A stretch of 13,223 bases of DNA from Limnochordia bacterium (GTDB taxonomy: Bacteria; Bacillota; Limnochordia; Darwinibacteriales; SLO01), in contig SLOG01000247.1 in the NCBI GenBank assembly GCA_007132635.1, positions 1 through 13,223 of the forward strand, read 5' to 3'. Under the pieces are notes generated by a model that made no database searches, had not been told where the DNA came from, and saw nothing but the letters and a program-made list of their open reading frames with translations. Positions within the stretch are counted from its first letter, which is position 1, and each line of letters begins with the position of its first letter. A program made the translations under genes and the position numbers. Positions 1 to 5,975 of the stretch are shown piece by piece.

Positions 1-508
1 AGTACTTGTGGGCCCGGATATCCCGGAACTTCTCTACGGTATCCGCTCCGTACGCCACGTAATTCTGGTTGCTGCAGATACCCCCAACCAGAAGCGTCGT
101 TATCATATAGTAGGGGCACAGCTCCATAGCCACTTTTATCCCGTTCGTGACGACAGTGATCCCTTGATGATTGGTCAGGGCTCGAGCCAACTCAATGCAC
201 GTTGAACCCTCATCAAGGATCACCGTTTCGCCATCTTTTACCATGGACGCGGCTCGCTTGGCAATGCGGACCTTTGCCGCCTGATTCAGCGTCTCTCGAG
301 CAGTCAAAGGCCGGTGGAGAAAAGGCTCCGGTTTGGACACCGCCCCGCCGTGAATCCGCGACAAGACTCCTCGCTCCTCAAGGACCTCCAGATCACGGCG
401 AATGGTGATGGGCACCACGTCAAATCTGCGGCTCAATTCATTGACGGTAACCGCTCCGCTGGTGCGAAGCAGCTTCACGATTCCGTCTCGACGTTCTTCA
501 GCCAGCAT
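1..508 (-). CDS. DeoR-family transcriptional regulator (C-terminus cut by window edge)
   Basis: A transcriptional repressor of the DeoR sugar-responsive family; 169 codons are visible and the frame runs open off the left edge. The N-terminus starts MLAEERRDGIVKLL and carries a winged helix-turn-helix (residues about 5-58) with the family hallmark VVPITIRRDLEVLEERGVLS, followed by the HGGAV turn. The second part matches the start of the DeoR sensor domain, an isomerase-like fold that binds a sugar phosphate: the DEGSTCIELARAL segment, then VVTNG and the LVGG motif. The ATG at 508 is preceded by GAGGTGA at a good distance. Members usually repress nearby sugar catabolic genes until a phosphorylated intermediate accumulates. 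It is divergent from msrC; its target and inducer are not shown by the sequence. The deoxysugar genes from 4024 onward are an attractive but unproven regulon. Confidence 0.93.
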   Translation of the reverse strand, partial: MLAEERRDGIVKLLRTSGAVTVNELSRRFDVVPITIRRDLEVLEERGVLSRIHGGAVSKPEPFLHRPLTARETLNQAAKVRIAKRAASMVKDGETVILDEGSTCIELARALTNHQGITVVTNGIKVAMELCPYYMITTLLVGGICSNQNYVAYGADTVEKFRDIRAHKY

Positions 509-642
509 CAAAGGTCACCTCACGAAGTAAAAGCCAGTGTAACAAATCTCGGCAAGCGGCCTCCGGTGAAGAAAAAGGAGTCAGCCGAATCAAATCGAAA
601 TAAGATGATGATGAATCAAAAACCAATGCTAGGAGCGATACC
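509..642. promoter_or_regulatory. Divergent control region, deoR / msrC
   Basis: This 134-bp gap between two divergent starts must hold the deoR promoter and probably that of the plus-strand pair. An AT-rich stretch around 586-625, containing a TTTCGATTT core on the minus strand, resembles the TTTCG-type half sites bound by several DeoR proteins, so autoregulation is plausible. I could not place convincing -35/-10 pairs for either direction. AGGAG at about 631-635 serves the msrC start. Confidence 0.4.
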
Positions 643-1146
643 ATGACAGTAGACAAAGCCGCTCTCTATGCGCGGGTCCGCACGAGTCTGGCGGCGCTTT
701 TGAGCGGCGAGACAGATGCTACGGCCAACCTGGCCAACACCGCTGCCCTCATCTATGACCAACTACCCGACATAAACTGGGCCGGTTTCTATCTCCTGCG
801 AGAAAACGAACTCGTGTTGGGGCCGTTTCAGGGGAAACCTGCGTGCGTACGCATACCTTTGGGAAAAGGCGTGTGCGGGGCAGCAGTCGTGCGCCGAAGC
901 TCACTGGTTGTACCCAATGTCCACCGTTTCCCGGAACATATAGCATGCGACAGTGCTTCCCGCTCCGAAATCGTAATCCCCTTATCCGGCCCGAACCATT
1001 TTCTGGGCGTCTTGGACATCGACAGCCCCGTAGAAAACCGGTTCGACGAACTGGATAGAGCGGGGTTGGAAACGCTGTGCTCTCTGCTGGTACATCATCT
1101 AGCGCCAGACGGTTCTCCACTATCTGACGTCCTCTGCAGGATTTAG
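643..1146 (+). CDS. msrC: Free methionine-(R)-sulfoxide reductase (GAF domain, fRMsr/YebR type)
   Basis: Cytosolic enzyme that reduces free L-methionine-(R)-sulfoxide to methionine using thioredoxin-type reductant; part of oxidative damage repair. The 167-residue protein is a single GAF domain of the usual family length. The three diagnostic cysteines are C68 (ACVRIP), C78 (GKGVCGAAV) and C102 (HIACDSASRSEIV), with the same 10- and 24-residue spacings as the catalytic and resolving cysteines of E. coli YebR. The INWAGFYLL motif near residue 45 and GVLDIDSPV near 122 are also family signatures. The ATG has AGGAG eight bases upstream. It is followed after 59 bp by a UroD-like gene on the same strand, probably a short operon, and is divergent from deoR. 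Identification is firm; regulation is not evident. Confidence 0.95.
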   Translation: MTVDKAALYARVRTSLAALLSGETDATANLANTAALIYDQLPDINWAGFYLLRENELVLGPFQGKPACVRIPLGKGVCGAAVVRRSSLVVPNVHRFPEHIACDSASRSEIVIPLSGPNHFLGVLDIDSPVENRFDELDRAGLETLCSLLVHHLAPDGSPLSDVLCRI

Positions 1147-1205
1147 TCTGCATTGGGCGAAAGGGTAAAAATGAAATCTGAACTCTATAGAAAGAGGGAT
1201 CGTCT

Positions 1206-2333
1206 GTGAACGAAAGAGAACGCTACATCGCTTCCATCACGTTCGGGTCACCCGATAAGGTTACATTTTCACCTGGCGGCCCGAGGGAATCCACACTCAT
1301 TCGCTGGCGCAAGGAAGGACTCCCGGAAGGCGTAAATCATTTCGACGAACTGTGCCGCATCCTCGGCCTCCACATCCCAGCACCTCAAGAAAGAGTCTCC
1401 CCGGACATATCGTTCCGCATGATTCCGGAATTTGAAGAGCGCGTGCTCGAACACCGCGACGGCCACTACATAGTCCAGGACTGGTCCGGGGGAATCGTCG
1501 AGATCTCCGACACCTTCGATGCAACCTACCTTCGCAGTGCACGGGACTTCGTCACCCGCAAGTGGCACCGGTTTCCCGTTGAAACCCGGGCCGATTGGGA
1601 AAACATGAAGAAGCGGTATAATGCCAACACCCCCGAACGATTCCCCGAGGACTTCCCGCAGCGCTGTGAAGCCCTGCGAGCGCGAAACTATCCTTCCGCC
1701 ATAGCGTTTTCGGGCCCGTTCTGGCAAATGCGCGATTGGTGTGGCTTTGAGAATCTGTGCATCCTGATGATTGAAGATCCCGAACTGGTCGACGAAATGT
1801 CGGCCTTCTGGGCGGATTTCATCGACGAACTTCTCGACCTCATGCTCCCCCACTACTGCCCAGACCGCGTCCTAGTCCAGGAAGACATGGCTTACAAAGC
1901 GCACAGCATGATATCCCCGGCCATGGCTCGCCGTTTCCTCACGCCGGCCTATGATAAATGGATACCGAGACTAAAGACCGCTGGAGTCCCCGTGCTCGAA
2001 GTGGACAGCGACGGTTTCATCGGCGAGCTGATCCCTCTCTGGATCGAAGCAGGCTTTAACTGCTGCAGTCCACTCGAAGTGGCAGCGGGCAACGATATTG
2101 TTGCGTTTCGGCGCGAATACGGGAGGCTTATGGCCTTCCAGGGAGGCATTGACAAACGGGCCATCGCAAAAGGCGGAGCCGTCATCGAGACCGAGCTGGA
2201 GCGGGTCGTACCGCCTCTCCTGGAACAGGGCGGCTTCATTCCTAGCTGTGACCATGGGGTGCCGCATGACATTTCTTGGCCGGACTTCATCCACTATGGC
2301 CGCGAACTGGCCAAACTGACTGGCTGGCTATAA
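1206..2333 (+). CDS. Uroporphyrinogen-decarboxylase-like protein (UroD/MtaA superfamily, function unknown)
   Basis: A 375-residue TIM-barrel protein of the UROD/methyltransferase superfamily, which includes true uroporphyrinogen decarboxylases and the corrinoid:CoM or corrinoid:folate methyltransferases MtaA, MtbA and CmuA. The start (GTG, MNERERYIASITFGSPDKV) has the typical N-terminal shape of the non-heme branch. The arginine-rich tetrapyrrole motif of genuine HemE is not apparent. The HxC zinc pair of MtaA is also absent: the corresponding strand reads VPVLEVDSDGF. A cysteine near residue 348 in PSCDHGVPHDISWPDF remains. It therefore belongs to the large uncharacterised clade often found beside sugar catabolic genes. 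GAGGG lies about seven bases before the GTG. It is probably cotranscribed with msrC and converges on gpx. Methyl transfer is a possibility only; the substrate is unknown. Confidence 0.8.
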   Translation: MNERERYIASITFGSPDKVTFSPGGPRESTLIRWRKEGLPEGVNHFDELCRILGLHIPAPQERVSPDISFRMIPEFEERVLEHRDGHYIVQDWSGGIVEISDTFDATYLRSARDFVTRKWHRFPVETRADWENMKKRYNANTPERFPEDFPQRCEALRARNYPSAIAFSGPFWQMRDWCGFENLCILMIEDPELVDEMSAFWADFIDELLDLMLPHYCPDRVLVQEDMAYKAHSMISPAMARRFLTPAYDKWIPRLKTAGVPVLEVDSDGFIGELIPLWIEAGFNCCSPLEVAAGNDIVAFRREYGRLMAFQGGIDKRAIAKGGAVIETELERVVPPLLEQGGFIPSCDHGVPHDISWPDFIHYGRELAKLTGWL

Positions 2334-2389
2334 TTCCGCCAACTAGAAACAATCAACTGGACTCACAGCCCCAACAATGACTGGCCTTT

Positions 2390-2881
2390 TCAGTGATTTT
2401 CGCTGTCTCCCAACAGGGCCTCTACGCGTTCGCCTAACGATGACGGCGTCACTGATGGGGCAAAGCGTCCCGCGACCTCGCCCGTCCGATCGACGAGGAA
2501 CTTAGTGAAATTCCATTCAATCGCATTGTCCGAAGTGTCCGACGCAGCCTCTCTGAGATACTTGAACAACGGATGAGTATGCTCCCCGTTCACGTCGATT
2601 TTCGCAAACATGGGAAACGTAACCCCATAGTTCAGTTGACAGAAAGCCAGGATTTCCTCGTTGTCTCCAGGGTCTTGTTCTTTAAACTGGTTACAGGGAA
2701 ACCCCAGGACAGCGAATCCGCGGTCCTTGTATTTACGGTGCAAAGCCTCAAGCTCAGCAAACTGAGGGGTGAACCCGCATTTGCTCGCGGTGTTCACTAT
2801 CATCAACACGTGCCCCTGGTACTCCTTTAACGACACAAGCTTACCCTTGATATCTTCGGCGGAGTAATCGTATATCGACAT
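2390..2881 (-). CDS. Glutathione peroxidase family thiol peroxidase (cysteine type)
   Basis: Cytosolic peroxidase of the GPx family with a thioredoxin fold; reduces hydrogen peroxide or organic peroxides, in bacteria usually at the expense of thioredoxin rather than glutathione. The 163-residue protein has the complete catalytic tetrad: C35 (NTASKCGFTPQ), Q70 (PCNQFKEQDPG), W123 and N124 (IEWNFTKFLV). The active-site residue is encoded by TGC, so it is not a selenoprotein. C81 just before NYGVTFPMF is a candidate resolving cysteine, as in the monomeric thioredoxin-dependent members. AAGGAGG six bases before the ATG is a near-ideal ribosome binding site, and a good promoter lies at 2917-2946. 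It is close to E. coli BtuE and B. subtilis BsaA in type. It converges on the UroD-like gene and lies downstream of fmdB. Confidence 0.96.
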   Translation of the reverse strand: MSIYDYSAEDIKGKLVSLKEYQGHVLMIVNTASKCGFTPQFAELEALHRKYKDRGFAVLGFPCNQFKEQDPGDNEEILAFCQLNYGVTFPMFAKIDVNGEHTHPLFKYLREAASDTSDNAIEWNFTKFLVDRTGEVAGRFAPSVTPSSLGERVEALLGDSENH

Positions 2882-2916
2882 GGCGAGCCTCCTTATTGTT
2901 AGAACCTATTATTATA

Positions 2917-2946
2917 ATTATATCTTCCCGCTTCTTGGATGGTCAA
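2917..2946 (-). promoter_or_regulatory. Sigma-70-type promoter of the glutathione peroxidase gene
   Basis: On the minus strand TTGACC (2941-2946) is separated by 18 bp from a perfect TATAAT (2917-2922), in an AT-rich tract. Transcription would begin near 2910, about 30 bases before the ATG. The gene can thus be expressed independently of fmdB upstream. Confidence 0.75.
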
Positions 2947-2981
2947 TTCAGGTCTCCACAGTTGTTTGAAACGGCGAACAG

Positions 2982-3011
2982 CGAGAGAGACTGCTGGCGC
3001 AGCCTCTCTCG
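2982..3011 (-). terminator. Hairpin downstream of fmdB, possible terminator
   Basis: A 13-bp stem with a 4-base loop: CGAGAGAGGCTGC / GCAGTCTCTCTCG read on the minus strand. All positions pair there, with one G-U; the plus-strand transcript would have an A-C mismatch, which favours use by the minus-strand fmdB transcript that ends at 3055. No strong U-tract follows, so it may instead be a 3' stabilising or pause structure. Confidence 0.45.
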
Positions 3012-3054
3012 AAGGCGTTGATTTTCTCCGCCTTCCTTGGCCCATAGGGAAGAC

Positions 3055-3366
3055 TCACCCCTCTTGCTGAGCTTTCTGAATGAACTTAGTCTTGGCAAAC
3101 TCACTGACACCCTCAGCGGCCTTGGCAGCTTTGTCCCAGTCCTTCTTCTTCTCATAGTAGTGCATCTCACGGTAGGCGGGTTCATCTTCAGAGAATGCCG
3201 TGTCAATCGCACCAGGACTGGAAAACGAAGTAAAAGCATAACAGCGCGGTGCAGACTCACCGCAGTGTTTGCACTTGGTCTTTGTCAGCTCGTCCCCTGC
3301 TGACACTGGAAAGAATTTCTCAAAAATAGCACCGCAGCCCGAGCAGCGGTATTCGTAAATCGGCAC
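3055..3366 (-). CDS. FmdB-family zinc-ribbon protein
   Basis: A small (103-residue) protein with the FmdB/CxxC putative regulatory zinc ribbon at the N-terminus. It begins MPIYEYRCSGCGAIFEKF, nearly the family consensus, with C8/C11 and C32/C35 (TKCKHCGES) forming the zinc site. An extra C42 follows. The C-terminal half (about 65-103) is charged, rich in Lys, Glu and Ala, and likely helical. The family name comes from a proposed regulator of formamidase and amidase in Methylophilus; the biochemical role of most members is unknown. The start is GTG, with AGGAGGT seven bases upstream. It is divergent from the unrecognised gene at 3554 and shares the inverted-repeat control region with it. Confidence 0.88.
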   Translation of the reverse strand: MPIYEYRCSGCGAIFEKFFPVSAGDELTKTKCKHCGESAPRCYAFTSFSSPGAIDTAFSEDEPAYREMHYYEKKKDWDKAAKAAEGVSEFAKTKFIQKAQQEG

Positions 3367-3402
3367 AGAAACGACCTCCTATCCACATTCTTCTTCTATT
3401 GC

Positions 3403-3453
3403 TAGTATACCATTTTTCTATAGGTGCTGGAAAGAACAACCTTTGGTATACTA
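3403..3453. repeat. Perfect 10-bp inverted repeat, possible operator or paired promoters
   Basis: TAGTATACCA (3403-3412) and TGGTATACTA (3444-3453) are exact reverse complements, with starts 41 bp apart (about four helical turns) and a 31-bp spacer. Both arms therefore lie on the same face of the DNA. Each arm overlaps a TATACT hexamer, so a dimeric repressor or symmetric divergent promoters would both explain it. Confidence 0.6.
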
Positions 3454-3479
3454 TAGGTAGAGGGGTAACCACTTTTTCC

Positions 3480-3540
3480 GCTGTGAGAAAGGAGAAACAG
3501 ACGCCGACGTCCAAATAAGAGTTACTAATGGCTGTGAGAA
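3480..3540 (+). repeat. 10-bp direct repeat before the unknown gene
   Basis: GCTGTGAGAA occurs at 3480-3489 and again at 3531-3540, each followed by a G-rich run (AGGAG; GGGGG). The second copy provides the ribosome binding site for the gene at 3554; the first looks like a decoy site with no start codon at a suitable distance. A local duplication is the simplest source. Confidence 0.5.
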
Positions 3541-3553
3541 GGGGGCCACCAAG

Positions 3554-3961
3554 ATGAAACTCATCGGTGCGTGGGGGAACCACATCTTTCGAATCGGTCT
3601 GTTGGATGATTTTGACGCGACGGGCAGCTTCATTCTATCCACCAAGCCTTTTGACGTGGCCAACCAAGCAAAAATCCAGGTAACTGCCGAAGAAATCAGC
3701 GAATTTCTCGACTGCATATTGGATGCCATCGAAAACTCTATCACAGCGCATACAGGACACGTCATTTCCTCTGTCATGGAGACAGACGAAGGCTTCGTCT
3801 TTGTCGGATGGCGCTGTAGCGAAGACAAGAAGAATGAACTCGTGGTGTCACAGAATGAAAGCAGCATAGGGATTCCCATGATCTATCTTGACGAGTGTCT
3901 GAGCTGGCTTTTAAAGGAATTCTACCAGTTGGGCTTTAAGGAGTATCCGCAAGGAGATTAA
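3554..3961 (+). CDS. Unrecognised 135-residue protein
   Basis: I do not recognise this gene. The protein is soluble-looking, acidic and without signal peptide or membrane segment. It reads as an alpha/beta fold: strands near 3-7, 11-16 and 24-30, an acidic helix at about 44-65 (AEEISEFLDCILDAIENSI), a strand pair near 68-87 (HVISSVMETDEGFVFVGWRC), and a C-terminal helix (YLDECLSWLLKEFYQLGF). It has three cysteines with no metal-binding spacing. Coding is supported by AAGGGGG eight bases before the ATG, an upstream control region, and a strong terminator five bases after the TAA. It is a single-gene transcript divergent from fmdB, which may hint at shared control but not at function. Confidence 0.75.
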   Translation: MKLIGAWGNHIFRIGLLDDFDATGSFILSTKPFDVANQAKIQVTAEEISEFLDCILDAIENSITAHTGHVISSVMETDEGFVFVGWRCSEDKKNELVVSQNESSIGIPMIYLDECLSWLLKEFYQLGFKEYPQGD

Positions 3962-3965
3962 TGCG

Positions 3966-3999
3966 AAAGAGGCCGGGCTAAAGCCCGGCCTCTTTTTTT
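3966..3999 (+). terminator. Intrinsic terminator, probably bidirectional
   Basis: The stem AAAGAGGCCGGGC (3966-3978) pairs perfectly with 3983-3995 around a TAAA loop and is followed by a run of Ts (3993-3999). It ends the unknown gene. On the minus strand the same hairpin lies 24 bases past the stop of the substrate-binding protein gene, with a shorter U run (CTCTTTC), so it likely serves both convergent genes. Confidence 0.93.
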
Positions 4000-4023
4000 G
4001 AGCAATTTGTACTCAGGGGATTT

Positions 4024-5904
4024 CTACCGGTCAAAGAACATCTGCTCAAACGCCAAGAGGTTGACTAAGTTGGCCGCGCCTGACTCGGGTACGTTTCGCA
4101 GATCACGAGACACGGTAATGGGCTCGATGTGGCCCTCGACCAGCACAATAATCGGGATGAACTCCTGGTAGAAAGTATAGAGCTCCTCGAACGCCGCGTT
4201 GAAATCATCGGTAGCCGGAACGGCTTGGATAATCCGTTCGTGAATGGCAAAAAGCTCCATGATCTCAGCCGGGGGTTCTTCACCCGAAGCGCCGTCCGTG
4301 TCGTACCAGGTGCGCCACAGGGGTGCCCACAGGTTGCTGGGGAGGTAATCTCGCGACGTACCTGCTTCCCAGGTCACGGTATGCACCCAAAGAATCGTAG
4401 CCATGACCTCGTTGGCATCGCGGCGCTGCCCGGCCAGAGTCGTGCTGAGCTGCCGCATCGTTGTGTTAATGCCTACCGCTCGCAGATGTTCCGTAACCAT
4501 TTCTGCAGCCAACGGGTGGGCCGGCACATAGGGAGCCATCTCGATATAGAGCTCGAAAGGCTCACCATCTGGTCCTAAGCGGTAACCGTCCGAATCGCGG
4601 CCTGCCATACCGATTGCGTCAAGAAGCGCTTCGGCCCTTTCCGGATCGTAGTCACTGGGAGTCGTATGCGGCAGGGGAGCTAGGCCAAAGTACACAGTGT
4701 CGATAATCTCCTGGTGGTCAATGGCCAAGGCAACGGCCTCGCGGAAGCGTACATCGGACATCAACTGCCGCCAGATTGGATCATCGTACGTGTGGTTCAG
4801 GAAGAGCACTGTTTGGGCGCCTGCGTCTGCATAGCGCATGGTGCGGAAGTTCGCCCGCTCTTCGTTGGCAACATACATGGCCATATTGGCGGCGCTGCTG
4901 GATTCCCGGCAGTAATCCACTTCACCGGTGAGAATCTTCATGTTGACCATATCCACGTCGCTGACTTGCTCGGACACGAGACGGTCGATATAAGGCAGCT
5001 GATTGCCCTCAATGTCCACCTTGAAATAGTAAGGATTGCGCTCCATCGTGATGAAACCGCTCGGCCCCTCGACCAACATCCATGGAGTCAAGACCGGGAA
5101 GCCAATAGCCGGAGGCTGCATCATATCCCACTGCCCTACATCACGAATGCCGAATAGCTGATACCACTCGTCCTCCAATTCCTCAGCCGCCAAAGCATCC
5201 CGCATGTCTTCGATTGGGGTATACTTGGCATGGTACTGAACCAGGTAATGCTTCGGCTTAATGAGCTCATTATAGCCGATCCAGCCCGTAATCGAAATCT
5301 CTGTCAGGAAAGCACCATAGGGCTCGTCGAAAGCCAGGGAGAACGTATAGTCATCAATGATCTCCAGCTCCATGGGCGTTCCTTCAGCCTGCCCCCCGGC
5401 GCGGTATCGCATAGGAAACACTGGCGTAATGTCCTGTTCCATTAAGACATCCTCGACCGCAAACCGCACATCCTCAGTGGTCACCGGGACGCCATCGGAC
5501 CACTTCAAACCGCGGCGCATGGTGAATGTAAAGACTGTGTTGTCTTCGTTAACTTCGAGAGCCTCAACGATGTTCGGCTTAACATCGGCCTCCCGGCCTG
5601 CAGTGCCAATCATCAACGGCTGCACATTCCCCAAGAAGAAATCGGGGTTAAAGTTTACGGATGCCGTTGCAGCACGCATTTCACCGCCATACTTCCCTGG
5701 CTGCCAATCAGGCAGAATCTCTTCACTCGCCAACACATCCGGTCCGACAACAAAGGGAACTTCGGGAAGACGGTCTTCCACCGGCGGCAGATGCCCTGCA
5801 GCCACCAGTTCAGCCAACATAGGTGACTCATTGTATGAAGCACCAACCGCTGTACTCAGGGCTAGAACTACTGCTAAAACAGTCAACAACATGCTGCGTT
5901 TCAT
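4024..5904 (-). CDS. ABC transporter substrate-binding protein, family 5 (SBP_bac_5)
   Basis: Extracytoplasmic solute-binding protein of the Opp/Dpp class, 626 residues. Residues 1-22 form a Sec signal peptide (MKRS, then a Leu/Val/Ala core ending AVGA) with likely cleavage before SYNES. There is no lipobox cysteine, so it should be soluble in a periplasm or retained another way. The family signature FTMRRGLKWSDGVPVTTEDV lies at about 128-147, and VRFREAVALAIDHQEI is the second conserved block in the C-terminal part. Many family 5 proteins of this N-terminal type bind oligosaccharides rather than peptides in thermophilic and fermentative bacteria; next to fucI and a GH106-like enzyme, a deoxysugar-containing oligosaccharide is the natural guess. 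No permease or ATPase genes accompany it. The ribosome binding site is weak (AAGAG directly before the ATG), but it has its own promoter. It is the last gene of the minus-strand block. Confidence 0.93.
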   Translation of the reverse strand: MKRSMLLTVLAVVLALSTAVGASYNESPMLAELVAAGHLPPVEDRLPEVPFVVGPDVLASEEILPDWQPGKYGGEMRAATASVNFNPDFFLGNVQPLMIGTAGREADVKPNIVEALEVNEDNTVFTFTMRRGLKWSDGVPVTTEDVRFAVEDVLMEQDITPVFPMRYRAGGQAEGTPMELEIIDDYTFSLAFDEPYGAFLTEISITGWIGYNELIKPKHYLVQYHAKYTPIEDMRDALAAEELEDEWYQLFGIRDVGQWDMMQPPAIGFPVLTPWMLVEGPSGFITMERNPYYFKVDIEGNQLPYIDRLVSEQVSDVDMVNMKILTGEVDYCRESSSAANMAMYVANEERANFRTMRYADAGAQTVLFLNHTYDDPIWRQLMSDVRFREAVALAIDHQEIIDTVYFGLAPLPHTTPSDYDPERAEALLDAIGMAGRDSDGYRLGPDGEPFELYIEMAPYVPAHPLAAEMVTEHLRAVGINTTMRQLSTTLAGQRRDANEVMATILWVHTVTWEAGTSRDYLPSNLWAPLWRTWYDTDGASGEEPPAEIMELFAIHERIIQAVPATDDFNAAFEELYTFYQEFIPIIVLVEGHIEPITVSRDLRNVPESGAANLVNLLAFEQMFFDR

Positions 5905-5929
5905 CTCTTAATACAACCCCACCTTCATA

Positions 5930-5958
5930 ATTATCTTTCCTTTTATATGATTCGTCAA
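5930..5958 (-). promoter_or_regulatory. Sigma-70-type promoter of the substrate-binding protein gene
   Basis: On the minus strand TTGACG (5953-5958), a 17-bp spacer and GATAAT (5930-5935) lie in the 71-bp gap after the dehydrogenase gene. Predicted start of transcription is near 5923, giving a leader of about 20 bases. Separate promoters are common for binding proteins, which are needed in excess over enzymes of the same locus. Confidence 0.7.
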
Positions 5959-5975
5959 ACACTCATTAATTCCTG

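Larger units (their letters stand above)
3367..3553. promoter_or_regulatory. Divergent control region between fmdB and the unknown gene
   Basis: This 187-bp gap has an AT-rich core (about 3390-3470) containing the 3403-3453 inverted repeat, in which each arm holds a TATACT -10-like hexamer facing outward. For fmdB, TTCCAG (3427-3432) sits 17 bp upstream of TATACT as a weak -35. The plus-strand side has no clear -35. A purine-rich repeat follows at 3480-3489 and 3531-3540. Confidence 0.5.

Noticed and set aside
314..646. Plus-strand open frame overlapping the deoR start and ending at the msrC start
   Set aside because: Mostly antisense to the well-supported DeoR coding region; the terminal overlap arises simply from the ATGA at the msrC start.
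2775..2781. Selenocysteine in the glutathione peroxidase
   Set aside because: The active-site codon is TGC (Cys), not TGA.
3451..3879. Minus-strand open frame of 142 codons over the unknown gene
   Set aside because: No ribosome binding site; the plus-strand frame has a good site, a matching terminator and a more protein-like composition, so this is the shadow.
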